Of a DNA stretch of 64,000 nucleotides, positions 7,972 through 16,597 are shown one piece after another. The stretch covers positions 19,932 to 83,931 of the forward strand of contig CAWFLX010000053.1 in assembly GCA_963816775.1 (NCBI GenBank), given 5' to 3'. How positions within the stretch are numbered: the stretch's first letter is position 1; the number at the start of each line of letters is the position of its first letter. The notes under the pieces were generated by a model. It made no database searches, had not been told where the DNA came from, and worked only from the letters and a program-made list of their open reading frames with translations. Source of the DNA: JAFAXD01 sp963816775 (GTDB lineage Bacteria > Pseudomonadota > Alphaproteobacteria > Rhizobiales > Xanthobacteraceae). Position numbers and translations under genes: made by a program.

Positions 7972-9384
7972 CTAAGGTGAAAGCTCCTCCAACGGCTTTC
8001 GGCGCGTTTCTTCTGCAAACAGGAATGTCACGAGGGCCCCGGCGACGCCGAAGGCGCCGAGCAGCAGGAAAACCGCGGCCATTCCTTGCGACCCGAGCCA
8101 CCAGCCGATCACCGTTGGGGCGATCATACCGGCCACTTTCGCCCAAGCGCTGCAAATTCCCATGCCGACTGCGCGCAGCCGCGTCGGATAGATTTCGGGC
8201 GTGTAGACATAGATCGCGAGATTCAATGAGGAGACGAAGAACATCGTGATTGCTGCGAGCGCGACCACGAGAAGCACCGGCTGCGCACCCGCGAGCCAGA
8301 CCGACAACATTGCGAGCGCAGCGACTGTGAAAGCCAGCATGAACCAACGCCGTCGCCCGACGATATCGATCAGCAACGAACACGTCAGCGTACCGGCCAC
8401 GATGGCACCGCTGGTCGTGATGAGCCCGTACGTCAACGCGGTTTCGACGGGCACCTGGTAAACGGTACGAAACATGGTGGGCAGCCACGTCGTTAGCGGC
8501 CAGCTGACAAAACCGATGCAAATCCAAATGAGCCACATGACTAGCGTTCGCCTGCGGTAGCGCTCGTTGACTAGCTCGCTTAGTCTGCCCCTGCCAACAA
8601 GCGACGGTGTCGCTTGTTGAGGAGGCGGTAGCGTGCGCCCCGTGCGCGTTATCGCTTGCTCGATCTCAGTCACAACTTTATCCGCCTCGTCAATCCGGCC
8701 GCGCCCGATCAGCCACCTTGGCGACTCCGGCAACCGCATGATGAATGGAACGATCAGCAGAGCTGGCACCGCACCGATCCAGAAAATCGACTGCCAGCCG
8801 AACGCTGGAATCGTCCAACGGCCGAGGAGTCCGGCGGCAAGCACGCCGACCGCGAAAATGAACTCATACAACAGCACAAATCGACCACGCTTCTGTGCCG
8901 GTGCTATCTCATTGATGTAGCTCGCGGCTACAGGCACTTCGGCCCCCATCCCAACGCCCTGGATGCAGCGAAATACGAACATCGAGTAGAAATCCCAAGA
9001 TAGTGCGCAGCCGATGCCCGTTAGGCCAAAAATCAGGACTGTCGTGACGATCGAAGGAATACGACCATAGCGTTCCGCCATAAACCCAAACCCGACCGCA
9101 CCGATCAGCTGCCCAAAGGCGCTGCCTGAAATCAGCAGGCCGATTTGTACCGGCGTGAGATGCCACGCCCCGGCAAGAACCGGCAGCGCAAGTGCAATAG
9201 CCAGAAAATCAATACCGTCAAAAAACGTTGCAGTTCCGATGATGGCCCTCACTTTGAGATGCCACCTCGACAGCGGCAACCGTTCGATGCGGCCGAGGAT
9301 CGGTGCCGAGGCTGACGAAGCCGCCGCTGCGCTTGCTGACTGCTGCCCGACGAACGCGACGTCGGACGTGGTGGTGCTCGTCAT
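7972..9384 (-). CDS. MFS transporter of the sugar-porter / SV2-like type
   Basis: A 470-residue inner-membrane carrier. About 40 hydrophilic residues precede ~12 hydrophobic segments. Signatures seen: FFDGIDFLAIALALP in helix 1; MAERYGRIPS after helix 2; LPESPRWLIGRGR before the central loop; and YTPEIYPTRLRAVGMG in the second half. All are typical of niacin- or aromatic-acid-type members of the sugar-porter-like MFS group. The ATG at 9384 has GGGAGG nine bases upstream. It is the last gene of a minus-strand catabolic run and probably imports that pathway's substrate. The substrate itself is not readable. Confidence 0.85.
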   Translation of the reverse strand: MTSTTTSDVAFVGQQSASAAAASSASAPILGRIERLPLSRWHLKVRAIIGTATFFDGIDFLAIALALPVLAGAWHLTPVQIGLLISGSAFGQLIGAVGFGFMAERYGRIPSIVTTVLIFGLTGIGCALSWDFYSMFVFRCIQGVGMGAEVPVAASYINEIAPAQKRGRFVLLYEFIFAVGVLAAGLLGRWTIPAFGWQSIFWIGAVPALLIVPFIMRLPESPRWLIGRGRIDEADKVVTEIEQAITRTGRTLPPPQQATPSLVGRGRLSELVNERYRRRTLVMWLIWICIGFVSWPLTTWLPTMFRTVYQVPVETALTYGLITTSGAIVAGTLTCSLLIDIVGRRRWFMLAFTVAALAMLSVWLAGAQPVLLVVALAAITMFFVSSLNLAIYVYTPEIYPTRLRAVGMGICSAWAKVAGMIAPTVIGWWLGSQGMAAVFLLLGAFGVAGALVTFLFAEETRRKPLEELSP

Positions 9385-9440
9385 TTCGTTGTCCTCCCTC
9401 GATGTTTTGGTGTTTCAGGCTTTTTGTTGAATGATCGCTT

Positions 9441-10313
9441 CTATTTCGCTGGTAGGGGGGTTGCGTCCATGCCGTCCCTTACGAATGCATCGCCTCCCAC
9501 CACCCTTTGGTTCGCGTGATCGGTGCTTCCTTCGGACAGCGTGAGGTTGGCGCCGCGAAATTCGAGCAACTCGATTTCAGCGAGCAGGTTGACGATGTGG
9601 TAGAGCGTGGGCAGGTCTTCCCATCGCGAACGTCGAAAATGAAAATGTCCTTCGCCGGTCTTGCGCGACGTGACGGTAACGTCCGAGGGATGCGACGGCG
9701 ACAAGACGGCGCCCGCGAAATCAGCCGCGCCCCAGTCGCCCGTGCGCGGCATGAACTTGTAGTGCAATAGTCCCGCGTTCATTGGATTTGGCTGCGCGGG
9801 CGGTGCATCGCGCAGACCCGAAAGTTCCATGTCGAAGAATGGATGGCCGAGCCAGCCGCAACAGATTGCGTGTTTGCCGTCCTGTACGCGCGGCTCGGGT
9901 ATTTCGCAGAAGAGCTTGCTGAACCCCAGTTCTTCGCGGCCGCTGATGATCGGGTCGGCGAGATTCTCCCACAGCACTGAAAGGAATGTGCCGTGCACCG
10001 TCTCGCCGTTCGCGCGAACGATAGCCGGAAATTTGACACCGAACGTGTTGTAGCCGCGGCCGGCCAACCAATCGATGCCCCACATGTAGGTGACGTCGAC
10101 GGTCATGACGGGTTCGCCCCACAGCGAGAACCTCGGCGGCAACAGCGCTTCGAGCCGCTCGGGCTTCACCAAGTAGCTGACGCCGAACGTTCGGCGTTTT
10201 GGGTTGCGGCGATGATCGACGGGCTTGCCGGCTGGAATTTGGCGCGGACCTGGCATCGGCCCGTAGGGAACCGGCATGCGGTAGAACTTCCCGCGTTCAA
10301 GCGCGAACGTCAT
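9441..10313 (-). CDS. Acetoacetate decarboxylase (ADC)-family protein
   Basis: The 290-residue protein fits the ADC fold: YLVKPERLEALLPPRF near residue 47 is the usual family opening and GREELGFSKLFCEIPEP at residues 125-141 is the region of the catalytic lysine. Classical enzymes have a Lys-Lys pair there that lowers the active-site pKa; here there is only Lys133, flanked by Ser and Leu. Many family members without the pair act as hydratases, aldolases or cyclases rather than decarboxylases. AGGAGGG precedes the ATG closely. Between a D-2-hydroxyacid dehydrogenase and an MFS carrier, it probably processes a ring-cleavage product, but the reaction is not known. Confidence 0.75.
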   Translation of the reverse strand: MTFALERGKFYRMPVPYGPMPGPRQIPAGKPVDHRRNPKRRTFGVSYLVKPERLEALLPPRFSLWGEPVMTVDVTYMWGIDWLAGRGYNTFGVKFPAIVRANGETVHGTFLSVLWENLADPIISGREELGFSKLFCEIPEPRVQDGKHAICCGWLGHPFFDMELSGLRDAPPAQPNPMNAGLLHYKFMPRTGDWGAADFAGAVLSPSHPSDVTVTSRKTGEGHFHFRRSRWEDLPTLYHIVNLLAEIELLEFRGANLTLSEGSTDHANQRVVGGDAFVRDGMDATPLPAK

Positions 10314-10337
10314 GGGCCCTCCTTGCGTGTGGCCTCC

Positions 10338-11300
10338 TCATGTGACGGAGGCCGAATTAACGTCCAATATGTCGAGCAACGAGCGACCACCGATAAGTCG
10401 CTCGAGGTTCTGGTTGAATTTTCCGACCAGGCGATCGAGGGTATCGGGGCTGTTCCAGGCGCTGTGCGGCGAGAGCTGAACACGCGGATGCGTGTAGAGC
10501 CGATGCCCGGCGGGGAGCGGCTCCGGTTCCGTCACGTCGATGCTCGCAGACGCCAGGTGTCCGCTGTCGAGCGCTTCGAGCAATGCATCCTGATCGATCA
10601 ACCCCCCGCGCGCGACATTCACGATGTGCGCCCCCTGTTTCAGGTTGGATATCGCTTCGCGGTTGATGATGTGGTGGGTTTCCGCACTGTACGGAGCCGC
10701 CAAAACGAGATAGTCCGCCACAGCCAGCATCGCCGCGATGGAAGGCGCGTATGTGATCCCGGCGGGCAACAGTTCGATCATTGACCGCCTGCGCACGATG
10801 ATTTTCATGCCGAAGACGAGCGCGCGCTGTGCCACCTCGCGCGCGACGCTGCCGAAGCCGAGCAGGCCGAGCGTCCGACCATCGAGCGTATCCATCTGCA
10901 CGGACCGCCAATCCTCCTGACGCGAAATCCACGCGGACGGAAAGCGCTTCGCATGCGCCAGCATGCTGGCCAGGACGAATTCCGCTATTGGAACCGAGTT
11001 GATGCCGCGGCCCGTGGTCACGACGTGGCTGCGCAACAACCAGCGTGGATACTGGTCCGCGCCGGCGCCCGGGATTTGGACCCAGGCGAGCTTTTTCGGC
11101 CAGTCGGCTGGCTGTTCGCGCGGACCGTGCGCCCACACTTTCGACGGGCCCGACAACAAGGCGGACGTGTCGGCCGGCAACAACCAGGCGCGCGCCGGAT
11201 CGACCTCGTGTACGGGGTAATCGGGCCACCGGTCCCTGAGCAAGCGCGTGACACGCGCTCCGAAATGATGCGCAATCACGTGATGCGTGAGGGTGTTCAT
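10338..11300 (-). CDS. D-2-hydroxyacid dehydrogenase (NAD(P)-dependent)
   Basis: The 320-residue protein has the bilobed D-isomer-specific dehydrogenase layout. The Rossmann motif is LGLLGFGSVARE near residue 140, the catalytic Arg is in NVARGGLIDQDAL near 235, a Glu follows, and the catalytic His is in SPHSAWNSPD near 285. It would interconvert a 2-oxoacid and a D-2-hydroxyacid in the cytosol. The ATG at 11300 overlaps the TGA of the upstream Bug gene by four bases (ATGA), which fixes the start and implies translational coupling. In this cluster the oxoacid could come from ring cleavage by the VOC enzyme and hydrolysis by the FAH protein. Confidence 0.88.
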   Translation of the reverse strand: MNTLTHHVIAHHFGARVTRLLRDRWPDYPVHEVDPARAWLLPADTSALLSGPSKVWAHGPREQPADWPKKLAWVQIPGAGADQYPRWLLRSHVVTTGRGINSVPIAEFVLASMLAHAKRFPSAWISRQEDWRSVQMDTLDGRTLGLLGFGSVAREVAQRALVFGMKIIVRRRSMIELLPAGITYAPSIAAMLAVADYLVLAAPYSAETHHIINREAISNLKQGAHIVNVARGGLIDQDALLEALDSGHLASASIDVTEPEPLPAGHRLYTHPRVQLSPHSAWNSPDTLDRLVGKFNQNLERLIGGRSLLDILDVNSASVT

Positions 11301-12277
11301 TGCGGCTCGAGTCCCGATGCCCTGATCATCGCCGACCATTTGATGATTTCGTTCCGGACAAAGACATCGAGCTCTTCCGGGCTGGAGAGCTTGATTTGCA
11401 TTCCGAAGCGCTCGCTCGCGTCGCGGACCGGCTTGGTCTCATAAGCCGCATGAATCATGCGATTGAGCTCCGCCACGATCTCGCGCGGAGTGCCGGCAGG
11501 CGCAAAATAGGCACCCCAAGACACCATTTCGTAATCCGGAACGCCCAGTTCGCTGATCGTCGGCACGTCCGGCATGATCGGAAAGCGCTTTGCAGACGTG
11601 ACCGCGAGGGCTCGCGCTTTGTTGCCCTGTGTCAAAGTCACCGCGTTCTGAACGTCGGCAGCGAGCGCGTCCAGGCGCTCACCGAGTAGATCGCTGATTG
11701 CCGGTGCCGGTGCTTTGTAAGGAACTTGCAGAAAGTCCAGGCTCGCCTTCGAACTCAGCATTGTGGCGGCGACGATGCCCGATACACTGAACACGCCGAC
11801 ATTTAATTTTCCCGGACTCGCTCTGACTGTTTCAATGAATTCAGCCATTGATCGGATCGGGCTGTCGGCGCGCACGACGAAAAATGCCGGCGCGTTCTCA
11901 GCCATGGTGATTGGAGCAAAGTCCTTGACCGGGTCGTAGGGCAAGTTCTTGAACAACGAGACGTTGGCCGCATGCGTCGAGTTGGTCGCCAAAAAAATCG
12001 TGTATCCGTCCGGAAGCGCCTTGGCGGCAAACGCCGCCGCAATGACGCCGCTTGCGCCCGGCCGGTTGTCGATGATCACGGGCTGCCTGGCGATCATGCT
12101 CAGTTCATTGCCCATCGTGCGCGCAGCGCCGTCGGCCGTGGACCCGGCGGCGAGCGGCACGACGATCGTGATGGGCTTGCTCGGAAATGTCGGTTCGGCC
12201 GGAGTTTGGGTGGGAAAAATCCCGCTCACGACGGCCAGCGCGATCGCCAATGTCGAAACTGGTCCGTGCAACGTCAC
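11297..12277 (-). CDS. Bug-type (TctC family) periplasmic substrate-binding protein
   Basis: About 326 residues. An export signal (VSTLAIALAVVSGIFPTQTP) leads into FPSKPITIVVPLAAGSTADG, the standard mature start of tripartite tricarboxylate transporter receptors. The central KALPDGYTIFLATNSTHA and later RFPIMPDVPTISELGVPDYE complete the family pattern. The frame extends far upstream into the FAH gene. I place the start near GTG 12277 or TTG 12271, just after GGAGA, because this leaves a normal signal peptide. No TctA/TctB membrane partners occur in the window, so it may pair with distant subunits. It probably binds an aromatic or dicarboxylic acid. Confidence 0.85.
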   Translation of the reverse strand: MTLHGPVSTLAIALAVVSGIFPTQTPAEPTFPSKPITIVVPLAAGSTADGAARTMGNELSMIARQPVIIDNRPGASGVIAAAFAAKALPDGYTIFLATNSTHAANVSLFKNLPYDPVKDFAPITMAENAPAFFVVRADSPIRSMAEFIETVRASPGKLNVGVFSVSGIVAATMLSSKASLDFLQVPYKAPAPAISDLLGERLDALAADVQNAVTLTQGNKARALAVTSAKRFPIMPDVPTISELGVPDYEMVSWGAYFAPAGTPREIVAELNRMIHAAYETKPVRDASERFGMQIKLSSPEELDVFVRNEIIKWSAMIRASGLEPQ

Positions 12278-12311
12278 TCTCCAGCGACTTTGTTGGCGAT
12301 GCTTGTGGACT

Positions 12312-13355
12312 TCACTTTGGGGCGTCGTGCCCCGCGCTATAGGCCGACGAACCCGCGACAACCTTGTTTTTCTGACGGCCCAGCCCTTCAACTTCGGTCT
12401 CGATGACGTCGCCTGCCTTAAGAAATTCAAGGCGCTCTTGGCCCGTTCCTGCAGGCGTCCCAGTGGCGAACACGTCGCCGGGCTCAAGGGTCATCATCTT
12501 CGAGCCGTACGCGATCTGCTCCTCGATCCCGAACACCATGTCGCCGCTGTTGCCATCTTGCTTGGTGACTCCGTTCACGGCGCACCAGATGCGCAGGTTC
12601 GAGGGATCCGGCACAAAAGCCGTGGGAACGAAGAACGGTCCCATCGGCGCAAAGGTGTCGTAGCTCTTGCCGCCCATCCAATCGGAGCGGATGCTCGGTC
12701 GATCGAGCCGCCAAGTCCTGCTGCGCGCGGAGATGTCGTTCGTCGTCATGAACCCGGCGACGTGGTCCATCGCCTGGCCGGTAGGAATGTTTTTTCCCTG
12801 GCGGCCGATGACGACCGCGAGTTCTGCCTCCCAATCGATCCGGTCAACGCCCTCCGGCAAGACCACGTCGTCGTACGGCCCCGAGAGGCAGTTGTTGCCT
12901 TTGAAAAACAGATAGACGTCCGATTTCGTTTTATCGGCCTGATAGTCGTTGGACGGTTCGATCGGCGGCAGGCCGTTGCGAAACGTCTTTCTCATCCCAG
13001 CGACGTGCTCGCGATAGTTGGCGGCGGCGTAAAGCAGCTTCGGCGGCCGAATGATCGGCGGAAGCACCTGCAGGGCGCTCAGCTGATAGACCGTCGCTTT
13101 CACCGTGTCGTTGTCGATACGTTGCTTTACGACAAATGCAGCAATCAATTGCAACACCGGGAAGTTGCGATCCCAGTCCTGCAGCAGGCCGAGCACGCTG
13201 GTCGGATCGCTGAGCACGCCGGATGTTGCGCCGTTCGATCTTGCAAAATGCGGATATGCGGCGGCGAGATCGACCACGCCTTCGTCGATCACGAGACCTG
13301 CGAAGCGCCGGCCCGCCGATGCAAACGTCCCGAGTTTGAAGGAGGCACCGCCCAT
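12312..13355 (-). CDS. Fumarylacetoacetate hydrolase (FAH)-family enzyme
   Basis: The 347-residue protein carries the family core: LLYAAANYREHVAGM near residue 107, DWEAELAVVIGRQGKNIP near 173 with the metal-binding Glu, FMTTNDISAR near 200, and GDVFATGTPAGTG near 300. FAH-family enzymes bind Mg or Mn and hydrolyse acylpyruvates, decarboxylate or hydrate ring-cleavage products. It follows the VOC dioxygenase gene after only six bases, so the pair is very probably co-translated and acts on that enzyme's product. The ATG at 13355 lacks a strong ribosome binding site, in keeping with coupling. Fumarylpyruvate- or acylpyruvate-type hydrolysis is likely but not proven. Confidence 0.88.
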   Translation of the reverse strand: MGGASFKLGTFASAGRRFAGLVIDEGVVDLAAAYPHFARSNGATSGVLSDPTSVLGLLQDWDRNFPVLQLIAAFVVKQRIDNDTVKATVYQLSALQVLPPIIRPPKLLYAAANYREHVAGMRKTFRNGLPPIEPSNDYQADKTKSDVYLFFKGNNCLSGPYDDVVLPEGVDRIDWEAELAVVIGRQGKNIPTGQAMDHVAGFMTTNDISARSRTWRLDRPSIRSDWMGGKSYDTFAPMGPFFVPTAFVPDPSNLRIWCAVNGVTKQDGNSGDMVFGIEEQIAYGSKMMTLEPGDVFATGTPAGTGQERLEFLKAGDVIETEVEGLGRQKNKVVAGSSAYSAGHDAPK

Positions 13356-13361
13356 CGCCGA

Positions 13362-14273
13362 TCAGTGCCCGTAGAGCGTGTAACTGGTGCACCAGGCGGC
13401 AACGACGTCGTTGGAATATTCCCACTCCTTGGCTTCCCAATCGTCGTCGGCGTAGTCCATGTCGCAGGCGAGTTCCATGGCACCGCCGCACGGCGTCTTG
13501 AAGTACCAGAAGTAATTAGAACCCAAGGTGTGACGGCCAGGCCCAACGTAGGTCTTCCACCCTTTTTCGGTGAGCCGCCGTCCGCCCATCATCACTTCAT
13601 TGAAGTCGCCGACGTGGAACTCGATGTGATGCAGGCCGCCCGGGATGTCTTCCTTCTTGATAAGGAACAGATTGTGGTGATCGTTTGAGCCTTCGGCGCG
13701 CAGGAAGCACGAGCGATCCCGGTAGGAATCGGTCAGACGAAAACCAAGCCGCTCGGTGTAGAAATTTCTCGCACTGTTGAGATCGGGCACCCACAGCACG
13801 ATGTGTCCGATACTGCGCGGGCGGTGCGGTGCCGCAAAGTCCACCCTCTGGTTTTTCGGGCGTACGGGCGGCAGGCCGGCCACGTTCGCCAGCGCGGGCC
13901 TCGCATCGTAGGAGTGACGCGCCGTCACCTGAAAAGCGATGCCGTAGCCAGTATTATCTTTCGTTCGCAACACGCCGTCCGAGCCCATCATGACCTGACG
14001 GTCTTTGCTCAGCTCGGCGCCGACTTTCTGCAGCTCCTCGGCGCTCTCGACCCCCCAGATGATCTCCCGCGCGTTGGTCGCCGCCCCGACCGCCATCGGA
14101 AGCGAACGGTCGTTCGTGTCGCGCAACACGAGATCGGTACCGTCGAGCGACTCGAACGTCGCGCCCTTCGCTCCTTTCTCAACTTCCGTCAATCCGAAGT
14201 CTCGCAGGAACCGCTTGGCCGCGTCCATTTCTTCGACGCTCAGGATGACTCTGTCGACTCCGCGGATCGTCAT
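13362..14273 (-). CDS. Two-domain VOC protein, probable extradiol ring-cleavage dioxygenase
   Basis: A 303-residue protein with two vicinal-oxygen-chelate modules: residues ~1-115 (GVDRVILSVEEMDAAKRFLR) and ~145-290. The second keeps all three metal ligands: His in IGHIVLWVPDLNSAR, His in GGLHHIEFHVGD and Glu in GGAMELACDMDYADD. The N-terminal module has lost them, as in catechol 2,3-dioxygenases. It would use Fe(II) and O2 to open a dihydroxylated ring. AGGAGA precedes the ATG at 14273. It sits between the flavin monooxygenase that could make the diol and an FAH hydrolase that could split the product. Alternative: a non-oxygenase VOC enzyme. Confidence 0.82.
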   Translation of the reverse strand: MTIRGVDRVILSVEEMDAAKRFLRDFGLTEVEKGAKGATFESLDGTDLVLRDTNDRSLPMAVGAATNAREIIWGVESAEELQKVGAELSKDRQVMMGSDGVLRTKDNTGYGIAFQVTARHSYDARPALANVAGLPPVRPKNQRVDFAAPHRPRSIGHIVLWVPDLNSARNFYTERLGFRLTDSYRDRSCFLRAEGSNDHHNLFLIKKEDIPGGLHHIEFHVGDFNEVMMGGRRLTEKGWKTYVGPGRHTLGSNYFWYFKTPCGGAMELACDMDYADDDWEAKEWEYSNDVVAAWCTSYTLYGH

Positions 14274-14302
14274 GACGGTTCTCCTGTCAAAAGCTCATAT
14301 GT

Positions 14303-15430
14303 TCAGAACGCGTGTGCCAACTGCAGGCGGACGTGATTGCTAAGTTCAATGGCGTCATGGACCGATGTCTGTGTGGGGTTTTGTTCCCACTCGCCGACCT
14401 GGACCGACGCCTCGACGACTAGTTTGCAGCGGGGCCAGCGGCGCTCCATGAACTGTTCGAGCACATCGTCCAACTCGCCGTCGGCCCGCAGCAGCTCGGA
14501 CAGCACGACCGCGTCCTCGACCGCCATCGCAGCCCCTTGCGCATGATGCGGTGTGGTCGTGTGAGCCGCGTCTCCGATCAGCAACACCCGGCCGCGGTAC
14601 CAGGGCCGCGGCACGAGTATCGTCTCCATCGGCTTGTAGACGACGTCCTCCGGACGCTGGATTCGGTTGCAGATTTCGCCGGCAAGTCCGCCGTGCCCAT
14701 ACAGCCGCGCCCGCATCAGGTCGTGCAGGCGATCATCCGGCATCCAAGGATTGCCCGGCTCGGACGTCGTCAGGAACATGTACATCGAGTTTCGTGTCAG
14801 CGGGATCAGCCCGGCTTTATTCGGACCGTGAAACGCGCAGCTCCAGTCCATTTCGGGTGACTTCTCGGTGGTAAACCGCCAGCAGCCCTGTCCCGAGAAA
14901 CGCGGCTTGTAGACGTCGCCAAACACCATCTGGCGAATTTTGGAATAGGTGCCGTCGGCTCCGATCACCAGGTCGTAGCGACCCGTTGAGCCGTCGGTGA
15001 ACGTGACGTCGACGCCGTCGCGGGAATCCTGTAGCGCCTCGACCGTAACCCCCGTTCGAATCCCGGCGCCGTGCGCCCGTGCCCTCGACACCAGGATGTC
15101 ATGCAGCACGGGGCGAGGAATTCCGCAGTGCCCAACGATGTCCAGACCATCGATAGGGGGCATCGTCCGCTCGCCGATCATATTGCCGTCGGCGTCGTAG
15201 TGGCGCTGCCGCTTGTAGACAAAGCCGCGTTCGAGACAGAGCCCGGCAACGCCAAGCGCCTCGTAGGCGCGGATGGCGTTTCCGGGTTGAATGATCCCGA
15301 CGCCGTAGATTGCCCATTCCCTTTTGATTTCGACGACCTCGGCGTCAATCCCGACTTGGCCGAGCCCGATGGCGGTCGAGAGCCCGCCGATGCCTCCGCC
15401 TACGATCAAAACCTTTCCAACCCTGGGCAT
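14303..15430 (-). CDS. FAD-dependent monooxygenase, salicylate-hydroxylase-like
   Basis: A 375-residue class A flavoprotein of the UbiH/NahG type. The FAD motif KVLIVGGGIGGLSTAIGL lies at residues 6-23, the DG motif in DLVIGADGTYSKIRQ near 155, and the GD motif in VLLIGDAAHTTTPHHAQGA near 280. It would hydroxylate an aromatic or N-heteroaromatic acid with NAD(P)H and O2. It is the first gene of a minus-strand run (monooxygenase, VOC dioxygenase, FAH hydrolase, Bug protein, dehydrogenase, ADC-like, MFS) and is preceded by an AT-rich palindrome at 15590-15614 that resembles two others near the TetR gene. The substrate is unknown. Confidence 0.88.
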   Translation of the reverse strand: MPRVGKVLIVGGGIGGLSTAIGLGQVGIDAEVVEIKREWAIYGVGIIQPGNAIRAYEALGVAGLCLERGFVYKRQRHYDADGNMIGERTMPPIDGLDIVGHCGIPRPVLHDILVSRARAHGAGIRTGVTVEALQDSRDGVDVTFTDGSTGRYDLVIGADGTYSKIRQMVFGDVYKPRFSGQGCWRFTTEKSPEMDWSCAFHGPNKAGLIPLTRNSMYMFLTTSEPGNPWMPDDRLHDLMRARLYGHGGLAGEICNRIQRPEDVVYKPMETILVPRPWYRGRVLLIGDAAHTTTPHHAQGAAMAVEDAVVLSELLRADGELDDVLEQFMERRWPRCKLVVEASVQVGEWEQNPTQTSVHDAIELSNHVRLQLAHAF

Positions 15431-15729
15431 CGAAGCTCGACCTTTTGACCCATCACCTTAAAACCCCGGCGGGTAGAGCGCCCGCGCTAGGACAGAGCGG
15501 TAGCGGGCTCAGCCTCCACCAGGTTCCGCGACGTTTTCGATCAGGCGCGGCTTGCGCTGAACTCTATTCGGCGGCGACCGCCTGTCAACAATATTTCTCT
15601 CTTGCGAGAATATTTTCTGAAACGCGGTCCATCGGGCCCATGCGCGCGCATGACATGGCGAACCCGGATTGGGGGCGAAGTGAACAGCAGCGATCGTCCT
15701 GGCCGCAGACCCCGGCCCTTGGCCGCGCC
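15431..15729. other. 300-base intergenic region holding the catabolic operon promoter
   Basis: No gene was recognised. The gap separates the monooxygenase (start 15430, minus) from the end of the cyclase-family gene (15730, minus). It contains the palindrome at 15590-15614 and, on the minus strand just beyond it, a TTGACA at about 15583-15588 that could be a -35 box. Confidence 0.5.
15590..15614. promoter_or_regulatory. Candidate TetR operator O1
   Basis: The AT-rich dyad AATATTTCTC/GAGAATATT stands out in GC-rich DNA. On the minus strand it reads ATTCT-N8-AGAAA, the same spacing as O2 (ATTCC-N8-AGAAT, 16571-16593) and O3 (ATTCC-N8-GGAAT, 18571-18592). It lies ~160 bases upstream of the monooxygenase operon. 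Control by the TetR protein encoded at 16594-17295 is inferred from recurrence and location. Confidence 0.5.
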
Positions 15730-16518
15730 TTACTGATTGAGGATCGCAACCGCGCGCGTCCAACCGGCGGATGCGCGATGGACCTTGACGGGAAAACAAA
15801 CAACATCGAATCCGTCGGCTGGCAACATTTCGAGGTTGTGCAACTTCTCGAGGTGCGAATAACCAATCTCGCGCCCGGCACGGTGCCCTTCCCAGATCAG
15901 GCCGACATCACCGCTTTCTTGCACGCGCCTGCGCGTGTGCGAAAATGGCGCATCCCAGCTCCATCCGTCGGTTCCGACCAGCCGCACGCCACGCTCGAGC
16001 AGCCACAGCGTCGCCGTCTTGCCCATGCCGCACCCACTGTCGACATAGTCGTCTTCGCCGTAGCGGCTCCCGGCACGCGTGTTCACGACCACGATCTCCA
16101 ACGGCTTGATTGCATGCCCGATGCGCTTGAGCTCTGCCTCAACGTCGCCCGGCGTTGCCACGTAGCCATCGGGAAGATGGCGAAAATCCAGCTTTACGGC
16201 TGGATTGAAGCACCACTCCAAGGGTACTTCGTCGATCCGCCACGACGGCTCGCCGCCAGGCTTAAGCGCATGATTCATGGTCGAGAAGAAATGATACGGC
16301 GCATCGAGATGTGTGCCGTTGTGCGTGCTGATGCGTAGCCGCTCGGTCGCGCAATATTCGCCGTCGGGTAACTGATCGACCCGCACGCCCATGTATTCGG
16401 CCATCCGCGGCGCCGTCTGGTGGTGATCGTGATAATCGATCTGCGGCAAATTATGCGGTGGGTCGCTCGCGATATCGGCTCGCAGCGGCGCGGAAATGTC
16501 GATCAACCGGCGTGCCAT
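15730..16518 (-). CDS. Cyclase-family metal-dependent hydrolase (kynurenine formamidase-like)
   Basis: A 262-residue protein with the family signature STHNGTHLDAPYHF near residue 64 (His-x-Gly-Thr-His-x-Asp-x-Pro-x-His), which supplies the zinc or manganese ligands. The opening RLIDISAPLRADIASDPP is also typical. Members hydrolyse N-formylkynurenine, isatin, cyclic amides or similar ring-opened compounds. The nearby flavin monooxygenase and VOC dioxygenase make an amide or lactone step in an aromatic or N-heterocycle pathway plausible. A strong promoter (16569-16597) with palindrome O2 in its spacer lies directly upstream, so the gene is probably repressed by the adjacent TetR protein. Confidence 0.85.
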   Translation of the reverse strand: MARRLIDISAPLRADIASDPPHNLPQIDYHDHHQTAPRMAEYMGVRVDQLPDGEYCATERLRISTHNGTHLDAPYHFFSTMNHALKPGGEPSWRIDEVPLEWCFNPAVKLDFRHLPDGYVATPGDVEAELKRIGHAIKPLEIVVVNTRAGSRYGEDDYVDSGCGMGKTATLWLLERGVRLVGTDGWSWDAPFSHTRRRVQESGDVGLIWEGHRAGREIGYSHLEKLHNLEMLPADGFDVVCFPVKVHRASAGWTRAVAILNQ

Positions 16519-16568
16519 AACGCGCCCCCATGTTGGCGTCTGATCGCGCCTTGTCGGCGTTCGACCAA

Positions 16569-16597
16569 ATAATATTCTCTATGGAAGGAATAGTCAA
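16569..16597 (-). promoter_or_regulatory. Sigma-70 promoter with TetR-type operator O2 in its spacer
   Basis: On the minus strand TTGACT (16592-16597), 17 bases, then TATTAT (16569-16574) make a near-consensus promoter firing toward the cyclase-family gene. The spacer holds the dyad ATTCC-N8-AGAAT. The -35 box overlaps the stop codon of the TetR gene. The layout is almost identical to 18566-18594, strongly suggesting one repressor controls both. Confidence 0.65.

Noticed and set aside
11949..13688. A 579-codon open frame on the plus strand
   Set aside because: It spans antisense to the Bug, FAH and VOC genes across their boundaries; low-complexity shadow.
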